This document shows positions 1-7,875 of a stretch of DNA of 64,000 nt, piece by piece. The translations under genes and the position numbers were made by a program. Source of the stretch: Acinetobacter sp. UBA3106 (GTDB lineage Bacteria > Pseudomonadota > Gammaproteobacteria > Pseudomonadales > Moraxellaceae); the NCBI GenBank assembly GCA_002365595.1, contig DFAM01000010.1, positions 62,001-126,000 on the forward strand. The letters are read 5' to 3'. Numbering within the stretch: position 1 is the stretch's first letter; every line of letters starts with the position of its first letter. The notes under the pieces were generated by a model that worked only from the letters and a program-made list of their open reading frames with translations, did no database searches and had not been told where the DNA came from.

Positions 1-125
1 ACTGTTTTACATGTAAATGGTGGTTTGTACATGAGCTAATTGGCTGATGTATAAACTTTGCAAAAATTATATATTCAATTAAACTAACGGCATTAAAAAC
101 GCCACAAGCAATGAGGAGAATTCCT

Positions 126-362
126 GTGAGCGATATCGAACTACGTATCAAACAAGCGGTTGCAGAACAACTTGGTCTTAAAGCTGAAGAGATTAAAAAC
201 GAAGCATCTTTCATGGATGACTTAGGTGCTGACTCTTTGGACTTAGTTGAGCTTGTTATGTCTTTCGAAAATGATTTTGACATCACTATCCCTGATGAAG
301 ATTCTAACGAAATCACCACTGTTCAATCAGCTATTGACTATGTTTCTAAGAAACTAGGTTAA
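126..362 (+). CDS. acpP: Acyl carrier protein
   Basis: This 78-aa acidic protein carries growing acyl chains on a phosphopantetheine arm during type II fatty acid synthesis in the cytoplasm. The attachment serine is Ser37 in the motif GADSLDLVEL, followed by the usual acidic helix. I chose the GTG at 126 rather than the in-frame ATG at 111. GTG gives the standard family N-terminus (SDIE...), and the GAGGAGAA at 113-120, which would lie inside the longer reading frame, is then the ribosome binding site. In related genomes fabG usually precedes acpP, but the upstream gene lies outside this window. A strong terminator follows at once, so this is the last gene of its unit. Confidence 0.97.
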   Translation: MSDIELRIKQAVAEQLGLKAEEIKNEASFMDDLGADSLDLVELVMSFENDFDITIPDEDSNEITTVQSAIDYVSKKLG

Positions 363-390
363 TTGTTGTTTCAGCTCTGCTGAATATGAA

Positions 391-417
391 GAAGCCACCT
401 TTTAGGTGGCTTCTTTA
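391..417 (+). terminator. Rho-independent terminator of acpP
   Basis: The inverted repeat GAAGCCACCT-TTT-AGGTGGCTTC is followed by TTTATTT, 28 bases after the acpP stop codon. The MITE-like element begins just downstream. Confidence 0.9.
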
Positions 418-421
418 TTTA

Positions 422-687
422 GGGTCTGTTGACAATTCGTCTATGTTTGCGACTACGAGTATTTTTTAGAGGATACAAGGCGTGTACTACAAAATTTAGT
501 CATTCTAAATGCGTAGTTCACAACGACGTAGCATCAAAAAATACTCTAGTCCCGAAGGGTTGTGGCTAAAATTATTCCAGTCTTCGTTATGAAATTTAAA
601 AATGGAACCACCATTCTTTGCATTTCATTCCTCGCCTGCTCAATTTTAGCCCACAACGCAAGCCATTTATGAAATGTCAATAGACCC
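422..687. mobile_element. MITE-like element with terminal inverted repeats
   Basis: This 266-bp non-coding element starts GGGTCTGTTGACAATTCG and ends with the imperfect inverse (GAAATGTCAATAGACCC). TA lies on both sides (420-421 and 688-689), as expected for a TA target duplication of the IS630/Tc1-mariner type. An inner pair of arms lies at 451-467 and 535-551 (GACTACGAGTATTTTTT against the inverse AAAAAATACTCTAGTC). A small central hairpin pairs ATTTAG at 494-499 with CTAAAT at 505-510. No open reading frame of note lies inside. I see no second copy in the window. Non-autonomous mobility is an inference from the ends. Confidence 0.7.
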
Positions 688-817
688 TAATCACCTAAAT
701 GACAATTACATATCTTTACTGTTGCTTGACCAAAGACAACCTTCCTATGAATAAATTTTATGTATAAAAAAAGGATGCCGTTTCAAATCGCATGAATAAT
801 AATGATGGAGAAGTACA

Positions 818-1300
818 ATGGGTCTTTTTGATTTTGTAAAAGGTATTGGTAAAAAAAATACAGCACCAGCAGAACCACAGCCAGCTCCGGCCACACCTAC
901 CACTCCAGCAGAACCTTCTGCACAAGAAATCGCAAACAAGCTTCTGGGACATATCAAAGCATTAGGTTTGCCTGTAAAAGGGCTATCTGTCAGTTATAAC
1001 GGAAATAGCGATCTGGCGACCATTAAAGGGCAAGTACAAAGCCAGGCAGACCGCGAAAAAATTATTTTAGCCGTCGGAAATGTAGATCATGTGGCGAAAG
1101 TGGATGATCAGATGACTGTTGCTACGCCAGAACCGGCAAGTAAATTCTATACGGTTAAATCAGGCGATACCCTGTCCAAGATTTCAAAAGAATATTATGG
1201 CGATGCCAATCAATATAACAAAATATTTGAGGCTAACCGTCCGTTATTAAAAGATGCGGATGATATTTTCCCTGGTCAAGTACTGCGTATTCCGACTTAA
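818..1300 (+). CDS. kbp: BON-LysM domain protein, Kbp/YgaU family
   Basis: The 160-aa protein matches E. coli Kbp (YgaU, 149 aa) along its length. The start MGLFDFVK is nearly the same. An Ala/Pro-rich insert lies at about residues 12-35, a BON domain at about 40-100 and a C-terminal LysM domain at about 108-158 (FYTVKSGDTLSKISKEYYG, then GQVLRIP at the end). Kbp of E. coli is a cytoplasmic K+-binding protein despite its LysM domain, so a sugar-binding role should not be assumed. There is no signal peptide. GGAG lies just upstream of the ATG. The gene stands alone between the MITE-like element and a bidirectional terminator. Confidence 0.88.
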   Translation: MGLFDFVKGIGKKNTAPAEPQPAPATPTTPAEPSAQEIANKLLGHIKALGLPVKGLSVSYNGNSDLATIKGQVQSQADREKIILAVGNVDHVAKVDDQMTVATPEPASKFYTVKSGDTLSKISKEYYGDANQYNKIFEANRPLLKDADDIFPGQVLRIPT

Positions 1301-1312
1301 GCTGGACGCTAT

Positions 1313-1339
1313 AAAAAAGGCGCTTCGAGCGCCTTTTTT
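1313..1339. terminator. Bidirectional terminator between kbp and the gene at 1338-1940
   Basis: AAAAAAGGCGC-TTCGA-GCGCCTTTTTT is a perfect stem with A and T tracts on either side, so it can end transcripts from both directions. It overlaps the stop codon of the minus-strand gene. Confidence 0.9.
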
Positions 1340-1940
1340 ATCGTAATTTGTGTTGTAGTTTAAGTCGGGCAAGTTGTTTCTTATCTAAAAATTTTTTAGG
1401 GTCCAAATAATAGTGTTGCACCAGAATCTGAATCAATTTTCTGCGATTCTCTTTGTTGAACATATTCAGGTCAATATGTGCCATTTTGTATTGCTTGCGA
1501 AACTCAGGTTTTAAAATAAAGCCGATACTACTCGTTTTCCACTGTTGCTCTTGGCTAGAGAGTTGTACTCCAGATGAGTTAAGGGCGCGATATTTTAATA
1601 TGTGGGAAGAGTAAAGCTGAGTCCTTAACAGCTTATTGCGTTGCACCAGTTTCTTGAGCTTTATTCCAAAACTTTGAATAGAGATGGTTTGGCTGGTCAC
1701 TACCAATTTCATATTCATTGCCATCAATGCCAGCATCAGGATGAACAGGACCATGAACCAGCCCGACATGGATTGATGCAATAAATACTGCATCAGACTG
1801 CTCAAATCCTGAACCAGAGCAAAAGGACTAACTGAGTGCTGTGCTAAAACAATCAATATGGCAGGAATAAAGATTAACCCGATAAAATAACGGGGCAGAT
1901 AATGACATTGAAATAGTGGATATTCAGTTGCTATGTCCAT
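1338..1940 (-). CDS. Hypothetical inner-membrane protein with two helices
   Basis: This 200-aa protein is not recognised by name. Two hydrophobic helices are visible, at about residues 18-36 and 60-82. They are followed by a basic cytoplasmic or periplasmic tail with a run of Lys/Arg/Gln (about residues 90-200). A membrane-anchored PH-like fold is possible but not shown. A good ribosome binding site (AAGGTGAT) precedes the ATG on the minus strand. The gene is transcribed alone and ends in the shared terminator with kbp. Confidence 0.6.
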   Translation of the reverse strand: MDIATEYPLFQCHYLPRYFIGLIFIPAILIVLAQHSVSPFALVQDLSSLMQYLLHQSMSGWFMVLFILMLALMAMNMKLVVTSQTISIQSFGIKLKKLVQRNKLLRTQLYSSHILKYRALNSSGVQLSSQEQQWKTSSIGFILKPEFRKQYKMAHIDLNMFNKENRRKLIQILVQHYYLDPKKFLDKKQLARLKLQHKLR

Positions 1941-2303
1941 GAATCATCACCTTTCAAGAAAAGTATAAATAGGGCGTGAAGGCTATTTTTATTGCAATGG
2001 CTGTTCCATGCTGGTACAGATATTGCCTAACAGGATTATGAATTTACTTCTGATAATTAATGCTATTTAAATTTTTTAATGCTTTTTTAGTATCCTGTTT
2101 TCTTTTAACACTTTATTTTAAGTTTTTGAGTTTACAAGGATTTATCTATTTTGTTGTAGATTTGAATAGGAAGGTAAATGCTGTTGTTGATTGATTAACT
2201 AGCTACTTTTGAATGTTTTCTATGATATTTGGATTTCTATATTTAAGGGCAATATGAACTTGATGGGTTATATCGCTATACAGACCAAATTAATGAAATT
2301 TTT
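1941..2303. other. AT-rich intergenic region, no gene seen
   Basis: This stretch of about 360 bp holds the promoter of the minus-strand gene on its left. No RNA gene, repeat or small reading frame with a ribosome binding site was found. The rutD promoter candidate lies directly to the right. Confidence 0.5.
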
Positions 2304-2320
2304 CAGGCACAAATTTTGCT
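2304..2320 (+). promoter_or_regulatory. Candidate sigma-54 promoter of rutD
   Basis: CAGGCACAAATTTTGCT has GG at 2306-2307 and GC at 2318-2319 with exactly 10 bases between, and a perfect TTGCT -12 element. The -24 element AGGCAC differs from TGGCAC at one base. Initiation about 12 bases after the GC would leave a leader of roughly 26 bases before rutD. The role is inferred from the motif and from the similar site before rutA. Confidence 0.55.
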
Positions 2321-2356
2321 GGTTGTTATTCAAATTATTTGAATGAACGGTAAAAA

Positions 2357-3178
2357 ATGAGCTATCAAATTCATCCTTGTACAGAAAATTCAGCAGCAGA
2401 TTTTATAATTTTATCATCCGGTCTGGGCGGGCATGCCAGTTACTGGAAAGCTCAAATTGAAGCATTCATCCCATATTTTCATGTTTTAACTTATGATCAG
2501 GAAGGTTGTCATGCCGATTCCTCCATTTTGCCAGATCACTATACAATTACCGATATGGCAGCACAGTTGCTGGGCATTCTAAAACGGGAAAAAATCCAGT
2601 CTTTTCATTTTATTGGACATGCAATTGGCGGGTTTATTGGTGCGGAACTGGCGCTAGCTATAAACGCATCGGAATTGAAACTACTCAGCCTGACCTGTAT
2701 TAATTCGTGGGATAAACTCGATCCACATACCCAAAAATGTTTTGAAGCCCGGATTCATTTATTAAAGTCAGCAGGTGCTGAAGCTTATGTCCGAGCACAG
2801 GGGTTATTTTTATATCCACCGGCATGGACTTCAACACATCATCAACATTTAACAACTTTAGAAAATCTTCAGCTTGAAGATTTTCCACCTTCAGAAAATG
2901 TGCTCAAGCGAATTCAGGCAGCACAGCAATTTAAAATCAATGATCAGCATAGGCAGGTTTTAGAGCATAGCCAACTGCATTTTATTGCCAATCAGGATGA
3001 TTTTTTGGTTCCTGTACATAAGTCGGGTGATTTAAAGCAACGACTTGGTCATGGGCAACTCAGTATTTTGGCCTCAGGTGCACATGCATCCACAGTCACA
3101 GAGCCTGAATTGCTTAATAAAACCATGCTGCAATTTTTTCAACATCATTTTTTAAAAGTAACTTCACTGTCGAATTAA
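2357..3178 (+). CDS. rutD: RutD-type alpha/beta hydrolase (aminoacrylate/carbamate step)
   Basis: This 273-aa alpha/beta-hydrolase-fold protein aligns with E. coli RutD throughout. Shared stretches include the oxyanion-side SGLGG..SYW near residue 20, YDQ, and FLYPPAW. RutD speeds hydrolysis in the uracil-degradation pathway (aminoacrylate or carbamate product). The nucleophile elbow reads GHAIGG, so the usual serine is alanine; E. coli RutD (GHALGA) lacks it too. A late DD and His (GAHAS) remain. Unlike E. coli, the gene lies outside the rutABC run, 343 bp upstream of rutA with its own promoter candidate and its own terminator. Confidence 0.87.
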   Translation: MSYQIHPCTENSAADFIILSSGLGGHASYWKAQIEAFIPYFHVLTYDQEGCHADSSILPDHYTITDMAAQLLGILKREKIQSFHFIGHAIGGFIGAELALAINASELKLLSLTCINSWDKLDPHTQKCFEARIHLLKSAGAEAYVRAQGLFLYPPAWTSTHHQHLTTLENLQLEDFPPSENVLKRIQAAQQFKINDQHRQVLEHSQLHFIANQDDFLVPVHKSGDLKQRLGHGQLSILASGAHASTVTEPELLNKTMLQFFQHHFLKVTSLSN

Positions 3179-3218
3179 GCAGGCTTATTTATAGCAATAA
3201 CCGGTAAATTTTTTATTC

Positions 3219-3248
3219 AACCGTGATTCCTAAAATCGCGGTTTTTTT
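3219..3248 (+). terminator. Terminator after rutD
   Basis: AACCGTGAT-TCCTAAA-ATCGCGGTT followed by TTTTTT forms a stem with one G-U pair. It separates rutD from the rutA unit. Confidence 0.85.
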
Positions 3249-3426
3249 ATTGATTTTTAGCTCAAAAATTCCAGTATTGCTAAATAATGAATGTATGGTT
3301 TTTTATCAAAGAATGCATTTTTTTGGAGCTGTCATTCCTATAACGGTGCACTGTTTTAAAAGTTTATTTTACTATTTGATAAAATAAATAAATTATAAAT
3401 ATTTGATAAATAATAATTAAAAATAT

Positions 3427-3443
3427 TTGGCACAGAATATGCT
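3427..3443 (+). promoter_or_regulatory. Candidate sigma-54 promoter of rutABCFG
   Basis: TTGGCACAGAATATGCT carries a perfect -24 element (TGGCAC) and TGCT at -12, with GG at 3429-3430 and GC at 3441-3442 exactly 10 bases apart. It lies about 80 bases before the rutA ATG in very AT-rich DNA. In E. coli rut expression rises under NtrC control, so RpoN use here makes biological sense. No enhancer-binding protein gene is in the window. Confidence 0.72.
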
Positions 3444-3521
3444 AAATATTAATTATAACAAACCCAAGACAGTTGCTTAAAGCATATTGATAACCAGATG
3501 GTAAAAAAAGAGGTATGAGAA

Positions 3522-4637
3522 ATGAAAATAGGCGTCTTTTGTCCAATCGGAAATAATGGCTGGTTGCTCTCGGAAAATGCACCGCAATATAAACCAAGTT
3601 TTGAAATGAACAAGCAAATTGTACAGCGTGCAGAACATTATGGATTTGACTTTGCACTTTCGATGATCAAGCTGCGCGGCTTTGGTGGGAAAACCGAATT
3701 TTGGGATCATAACCTCGAAACATTTACCTTAATGGCAGGCCTTGCTGCGGTGACCAGCAAAATTAAAATTTATGCTACTGCGGCAACTTTGGTGATGCCG
3801 CCTGCGATTGTAGCCCGTATGGCATCGACCATTGATTCCATTTCAAATGGACGTTTCGGTCTGAATGTGGTGACTGGCTGGCAAGCACCAGAATATAAAC
3901 AGATGGGTATGTGGCCAGGCGATGAATACTTCGCAAAACGTTATGACTATTTGTCTGAATATGTCGAAATTTTACGTGAACTTTGGGCAACCGGAAAATC
4001 GGACTTTAAAGGTGAGCATTTTCAAATGGAGGATTGCCGGGTCAGTCCGTTACCGCAAGCAGACATGAAAATCATCTGCGCAGGACAATCCGATACCGGA
4101 CTGGAATTCTCGGCCAAATATGCAGACTATAACTTTGTTTTTGGTAAAGGTTTAAATACACCAACCGCTTATGCAGACATCAATGACCGCTTAAAGGCAC
4201 ATACAGACAAAACCGGACGCGATGTACAAACCTATGTGCTGTTTATGGTGATTGCCGCAGAAACTGATGAAGAAGCTTTTGCAAAATGGCAAAGCTACAA
4301 CGATGGGGCAGATGTCGAAGCGATTAACTGGCTTATGAACCAAGGTGGTAAAGATACCAAATCCGGTGCTGATACCAATATTCGTCAAATGGCGTCTAGT
4401 GTATCTCCAGTCAATATCAACATGGGAACCATTGTCGGCTCTTTTGAAAACGTTGCAAAAATGCTGGATGAAATTAGTGAAATCGACGGAACCGAAGGCA
4501 TTCTTTTAACCTTTGATGATTTTATTCAAGGTGTAGAAGATTTCGGTCAAAAAATTCAACCGTTAATGAAATGTCGTGAGCATATTGTCATTGAAGCTGA
4601 TGTGACTCAAATCCCAACGTTGGAGAAATCAGCATGA
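3522..4637 (+). CDS. rutA: Pyrimidine monooxygenase RutA
   Basis: This 371-aa flavin-dependent, luciferase-like monooxygenase opens the uracil or thymine ring with O2 and FMNH2, giving ureidoacrylate peracid. It is the first step of the Rut pathway. Family features are clear: the start GVFCPIGNNGWL, the STIDSISNGRFGLNVVTGW block near residue 105, and a C-terminal ILLTFDDF. The length matches RutA (about 363-382 aa). AGAGG-type ribosome binding bases precede the ATG. The stop overlaps the rutB start by four bases (ATGA), implying translational coupling. The reductant FMNH2 should come from RutF, encoded downstream. Confidence 0.96.
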   Translation: MKIGVFCPIGNNGWLLSENAPQYKPSFEMNKQIVQRAEHYGFDFALSMIKLRGFGGKTEFWDHNLETFTLMAGLAAVTSKIKIYATAATLVMPPAIVARMASTIDSISNGRFGLNVVTGWQAPEYKQMGMWPGDEYFAKRYDYLSEYVEILRELWATGKSDFKGEHFQMEDCRVSPLPQADMKIICAGQSDTGLEFSAKYADYNFVFGKGLNTPTAYADINDRLKAHTDKTGRDVQTYVLFMVIAAETDEEAFAKWQSYNDGADVEAINWLMNQGGKDTKSGADTNIRQMASSVSPVNINMGTIVGSFENVAKMLDEISEIDGTEGILLTFDDFIQGVEDFGQKIQPLMKCREHIVIEADVTQIPTLEKSA

Positions 4638-5395
4638 ATACAAATGAATCCTTGGAAAATGTGGTCTGTACCGGATTTACCCAAGCCGCCGGTACTGGAA
4701 AAGTGTTAAAGGCTGAACCTGAAGCGATCCAACTGGCGCCTGAGCAAACTGCTTTAATTGTGATTGACATGCAGAATGCCTATACCTCAAAAGGTGGCTA
4801 TTTAGACTTGGCAGGTTTTGATGTTTCAAAAACCAAGCCGGTGGTGGAGAACATCAGAAAAGCAGTTGATGCAGCGCATGCATCAAACATTCAGGTGATT
4901 TATTTTAAAAATGGTTGGGATGATCAGTATGTAGAAGCGGGTGGAGTGAATTCTCCCAATTTCCATAAATCCAATGCCTTAAAAACTATGCGTAAACACC
5001 CTGAACTACAAGGAAAATTACTCGCTAAAGGTAGTTGGGACTTTGAACTGATTGATGAACTCAAACCTTTGGCGCAAGACATCGTCATTGAAAAACCACG
5101 TTATAGCGGTTTCTTTAATACGGCGCTGGACAGCATGTTACGTAGCAAAGGCATTCGGAATCTGGTGTTTGTCGGTATAGCCACCAATGTCTGTGTCGAA
5201 TCGACTTTAAGAGATGGCTTTTTCCTGGAGTATTTTGGTGTAGCACTGGACGATGCCTGTTATCAGGCTGGGCCGGTGGAAGCACATGCAGCCAGTCTGT
5301 ATAACATCAAAACCTTCTTTGGCTGGGTATCCGATACGCAAAATTTCGTCGAAACCTTTCAATCCAAATCACACATCTTAGAAAAATCAGCTTAA
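4634..5395 (+). CDS. rutB: Ureidoacrylate amidohydrolase RutB
   Basis: This 253-aa isochorismatase-like hydrolase cleaves ureidoacrylate (peracid) to aminoacrylate and carbamate. Motifs shared with E. coli RutB include ALIVIDMQNAY near residue 39 (catalytic Asp), a Lys in KPRYSGFFNT, and the catalytic Cys at about residue 187 in GIATNVCVES. The N-terminus is about 15-20 residues longer than E. coli RutB and poorly conserved. It overlaps rutA by four bases and is followed by rutC 20 bases later, in one operon. Confidence 0.95.
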   Translation: MNTNESLENVVCTGFTQAAGTGKVLKAEPEAIQLAPEQTALIVIDMQNAYTSKGGYLDLAGFDVSKTKPVVENIRKAVDAAHASNIQVIYFKNGWDDQYVEAGGVNSPNFHKSNALKTMRKHPELQGKLLAKGSWDFELIDELKPLAQDIVIEKPRYSGFFNTALDSMLRSKGIRNLVFVGIATNVCVESTLRDGFFLEYFGVALDDACYQAGPVEAHAASLYNIKTFFGWVSDTQNFVETFQSKSHILEKSA

Positions 5396-5415
5396 GTCGC
5401 TAAAGGGGAAAACAC

Positions 5416-5796
5416 ATGCCTAAAGAAATTATTTTACCCGCAGGTACAGGAAAACCATTGGCACCGTACGTGCCGGCAACCAAAGCGGACAATATTGTTT
5501 ACGTGTCAGGTACTTTGGCTTTTGATGAAAATAACAATGTCGTGCATGTCGGCGATGCTGCTGCACAAACCCGTCACATTTTGGAAACCATTAAAAAAGT
5601 GCTTGAAACGGCAGGCGGCAGCATGGATGACGTGACCTTTAATCATGTCTTTGTCAAAGACTGGGCGGATTATGCTGCCATCAATACTGTCTATGCCGAG
5701 TATTTCCCGGGCGATAAACCGGCACGCTATTGCGTACAAACCGGCTTGGTGAAACCGGATGCTTTGGTTGAAATTGCATCTATTGCCCATGTTTAA
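5416..5796 (+). CDS. rutC: 3-aminoacrylate deaminase RutC
   Basis: This 126-aa RidA/YjgF-family trimeric protein deaminates 3-aminoacrylate to malonic semialdehyde, releasing ammonia. The YjgF signature is visible (the N-terminal AP.VPA block, VSG.L.FDENN, and Arg near residue 104 in PARYCVQ). AAAGGGG precedes the ATG. It is the third gene of the rutABCFG unit. Its product malonic semialdehyde is toxic, which explains the reductase gene at the end of the cluster. Confidence 0.94.
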   Translation: MPKEIILPAGTGKPLAPYVPATKADNIVYVSGTLAFDENNNVVHVGDAAAQTRHILETIKKVLETAGGSMDDVTFNHVFVKDWADYAAINTVYAEYFPGDKPARYCVQTGLVKPDALVEIASIAHV

Positions 5797-5902
5797 ATGA
5801 TGAAAATTTTCAAGAAAACAGATCTAACCAGAGATCAATAAAGGACAAAGCTGAAATTCAATTTGAATGATCAAGAGTCGAATTTCAGTGATGGAGGTGA
5901 TG

Positions 5903-6478
5903 ATGAACAGCAAAATCATGGCAGTTCAATCTGCAAAAGATTTACTACAGCATGCGCAAAATTTTCAAATGACTGCTGATGACACACATACACAAATTGC
6001 TTCGTCTACTTTTAGACAAGGGATGTCCAATTTAGGTGCAGCTGTCAATGTAATTACCACAGATGGTGCAGCGGGGCAGGCCGGTTTTACCGCTTCCGCT
6101 GTGTGTAGTGTCACTGATTCGCCGCCAACCTTATTGGTGTGTTTAAACCGTTCGGCGTCTGTATTTGAAACCTTTAAATGCAACCAGGTACTATGTGTAA
6201 ATACTCTTGCTGCACATCACACTGAATTATCAAATGTTTTTGGTGGGAAAACGCCAATGTCGGAACGATTCTTGCGTGGAAAATGGTCAACACTGATCAC
6301 ACAAGCGCCTGTATTGGAAGATGCATTGGTGTCGTTTGATTGTGAAATAGTGCAGAGCATGTCGGTCGGCAGTCACGATGTACTGATTTGTCAGGTCAAA
6401 GCCATGAAACAAAATGAAGGCAAGAATGCATTGATGTATTTCAACCGTGCTTATTGTGAGCCGCAACCCATGAATTAA
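5903..6478 (+). CDS. rutF: Flavin reductase RutF
   Basis: This 191-aa protein of the flavin reductase-like FMN-binding family supplies FMNH2 to RutA using NADH. The core starts at about residue 30 with FRQGMSNLGAAVNVITT, followed by GFTASAVCSVTDSPPTLLVCLNRSAS, both typical of the HpaC/RutF group. A longer reading frame begins at 5867. I chose the ATG at 5903 because GGAGG at 5893-5897 is placed five bases before it. The gap of about 100 bp after rutC shows no terminator, so it belongs to the same operon. Confidence 0.92.
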   Translation: MNSKIMAVQSAKDLLQHAQNFQMTADDTHTQIASSTFRQGMSNLGAAVNVITTDGAAGQAGFTASAVCSVTDSPPTLLVCLNRSASVFETFKCNQVLCVNTLAAHHTELSNVFGGKTPMSERFLRGKWSTLITQAPVLEDALVSFDCEIVQSMSVGSHDVLICQVKAMKQNEGKNALMYFNRAYCEPQPMN

Positions 6479-6510
6479 TCCAATATCCTAATTAAGGGGA
6501 GGGGAAACCC

Positions 6511-7866
6511 ATGCAAAAAAAAGAATCGTGGTTTCCGAAATTTAAGCCTTACCAAGGCAATCTAGATACAACACCAGTACAGGTAGATGAATATTTACCT
6601 GCGGGGAAAAGTATAGTTTTAGGCTTGCAACACGCTTTTGCCATGTTTGGGGCAACGGTGCTTGCACCTTTGTTGATGGGTTTCGATCCGAACTTAACCA
6701 TTCTAATTACCGGAATCGGAACCATTTTATTTTTCCTGATTACCGGCGGCCGCATGCCGAGTTATCTGGGATCGAGCTTTGCTTTTATTGGAGCAGTTGC
6801 TGCAGCAACCGGTTATGCCGGTGCAGGATCTAACCCCAATATTGCCTTGGCGCTGGGTGGAACCATTGTCTGTGGTCTGATTTATGCGGGTATTGGTCTG
6901 ATTGTCATGAAAACCGGTACCAGCTGGATTGAAAAACTGATGCCCCCGATTGTCACAGGTGCCATTGTGATGATTATCGGGTTGAATCTTGCACCTGTGA
7001 CCATTAAAAGTGTCTCTGCAAGTTCATTCGATACCTGGATGGCGGTGGTCACCATTATCTGTATTAGTGTAGTGGCCGTGTTTACCCGTGGCATGGTGCG
7101 CCGTTTATTACTTTTACTCGGTATTGTGGCTGCCTATTTTATTTATTTCCTGATGACCAATGTCATGGGCTTTGGCACACCGATTAATTTCAGTGCTGTT
7201 TCTGAAGCTGCCTGGATTGGTTTACCGACTTTGCATAGTCCTGTGTTTAATGCCAATGCCATTTTATTGATTGCACCAGTTGCGCTGATTTTAGTTGCAG
7301 AAAACTTGGGTCACTTTAAAGCAGTTTCGGGCATGACAGGCAAAAATCTTGATCCATATATGGGGCGTGCATTCTTTGCAGACGGTATATGTACTTCAAT
7401 GTCTGCATCGGTTGGTGGTACAGGTATGACCACGTATGCTGAAAATATTGGCGTTATGGCCGTCACTAAAGTCTATTCAACGACAATTTTTGTGGTGGCA
7501 GGTCTGTTTGCCATTTTACTGGGTTTGTCACCTAAATTCGGCGCCGTGATTAGTACTATTCCAGTAGCTTTATTGGGCGGTGCATCGATCATGGTATTTG
7601 GTTTGATTACCGTAGCTGGTGCAAAAATCTGGATTGATAACAAAGTCGATTTCACCAAAAACAGCACGTTAATTATTGCTGCGGTCAGCCTGATTATGGG
7701 CGCAGGTAACTTCAGTTTAAAAATTGGGATTTTCGATTTAGGTGGTATTGGTACTGCAACTCTAGCGGCGATTGTACTGAATCTGTTTTTGAATCGTGGT
7801 GAAGAAAAAACCAGTTCCAGCAGTGAAAATACAGAAACCTCGGCTACCCCTGTAGTTAACCCTTAG
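6511..7866 (+). CDS. rutG: Uracil/pyrimidine permease RutG
   Basis: This 451-aa NCS2-family inner-membrane transporter has about 12-14 helices and is expected to import uracil by proton symport. Family marks include GLQHAFAMFGATVLAP near residue 38, the LVAENLGHFKAVS region around residue 265 (conserved Glu of NCS2), and the VGGTGMTTYAENIG motif around residue 302. AAGGGGAGGGG lies before the ATG. The Ser/Thr-rich tail after residue 430 is poorly conserved. It sits between rutF and the dehydrogenase gene, 9 bases apart from the latter. Confidence 0.95.
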   Translation: MQKKESWFPKFKPYQGNLDTTPVQVDEYLPAGKSIVLGLQHAFAMFGATVLAPLLMGFDPNLTILITGIGTILFFLITGGRMPSYLGSSFAFIGAVAAATGYAGAGSNPNIALALGGTIVCGLIYAGIGLIVMKTGTSWIEKLMPPIVTGAIVMIIGLNLAPVTIKSVSASSFDTWMAVVTIICISVVAVFTRGMVRRLLLLLGIVAAYFIYFLMTNVMGFGTPINFSAVSEAAWIGLPTLHSPVFNANAILLIAPVALILVAENLGHFKAVSGMTGKNLDPYMGRAFFADGICTSMSASVGGTGMTTYAENIGVMAVTKVYSTTIFVVAGLFAILLGLSPKFGAVISTIPVALLGGASIMVFGLITVAGAKIWIDNKVDFTKNSTLIIAAVSLIMGAGNFSLKIGIFDLGGIGTATLAAIVLNLFLNRGEEKTSSSSENTETSATPVVNP

Positions 7867-7875
7867 GAGGATATT

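Noticed and set aside
745..957. Minus-strand frames overlapping the start of the kbp gene, with Cys/Gly-rich products.
   Set aside because: Composition is an artefact of the Ala/Pro-rich codons of kbp on the other strand.
5867..5902. Longer start for rutF at 5867.
   Set aside because: The GGAGG at 5893-5897 is placed for the ATG at 5903 and would be inside the longer frame.
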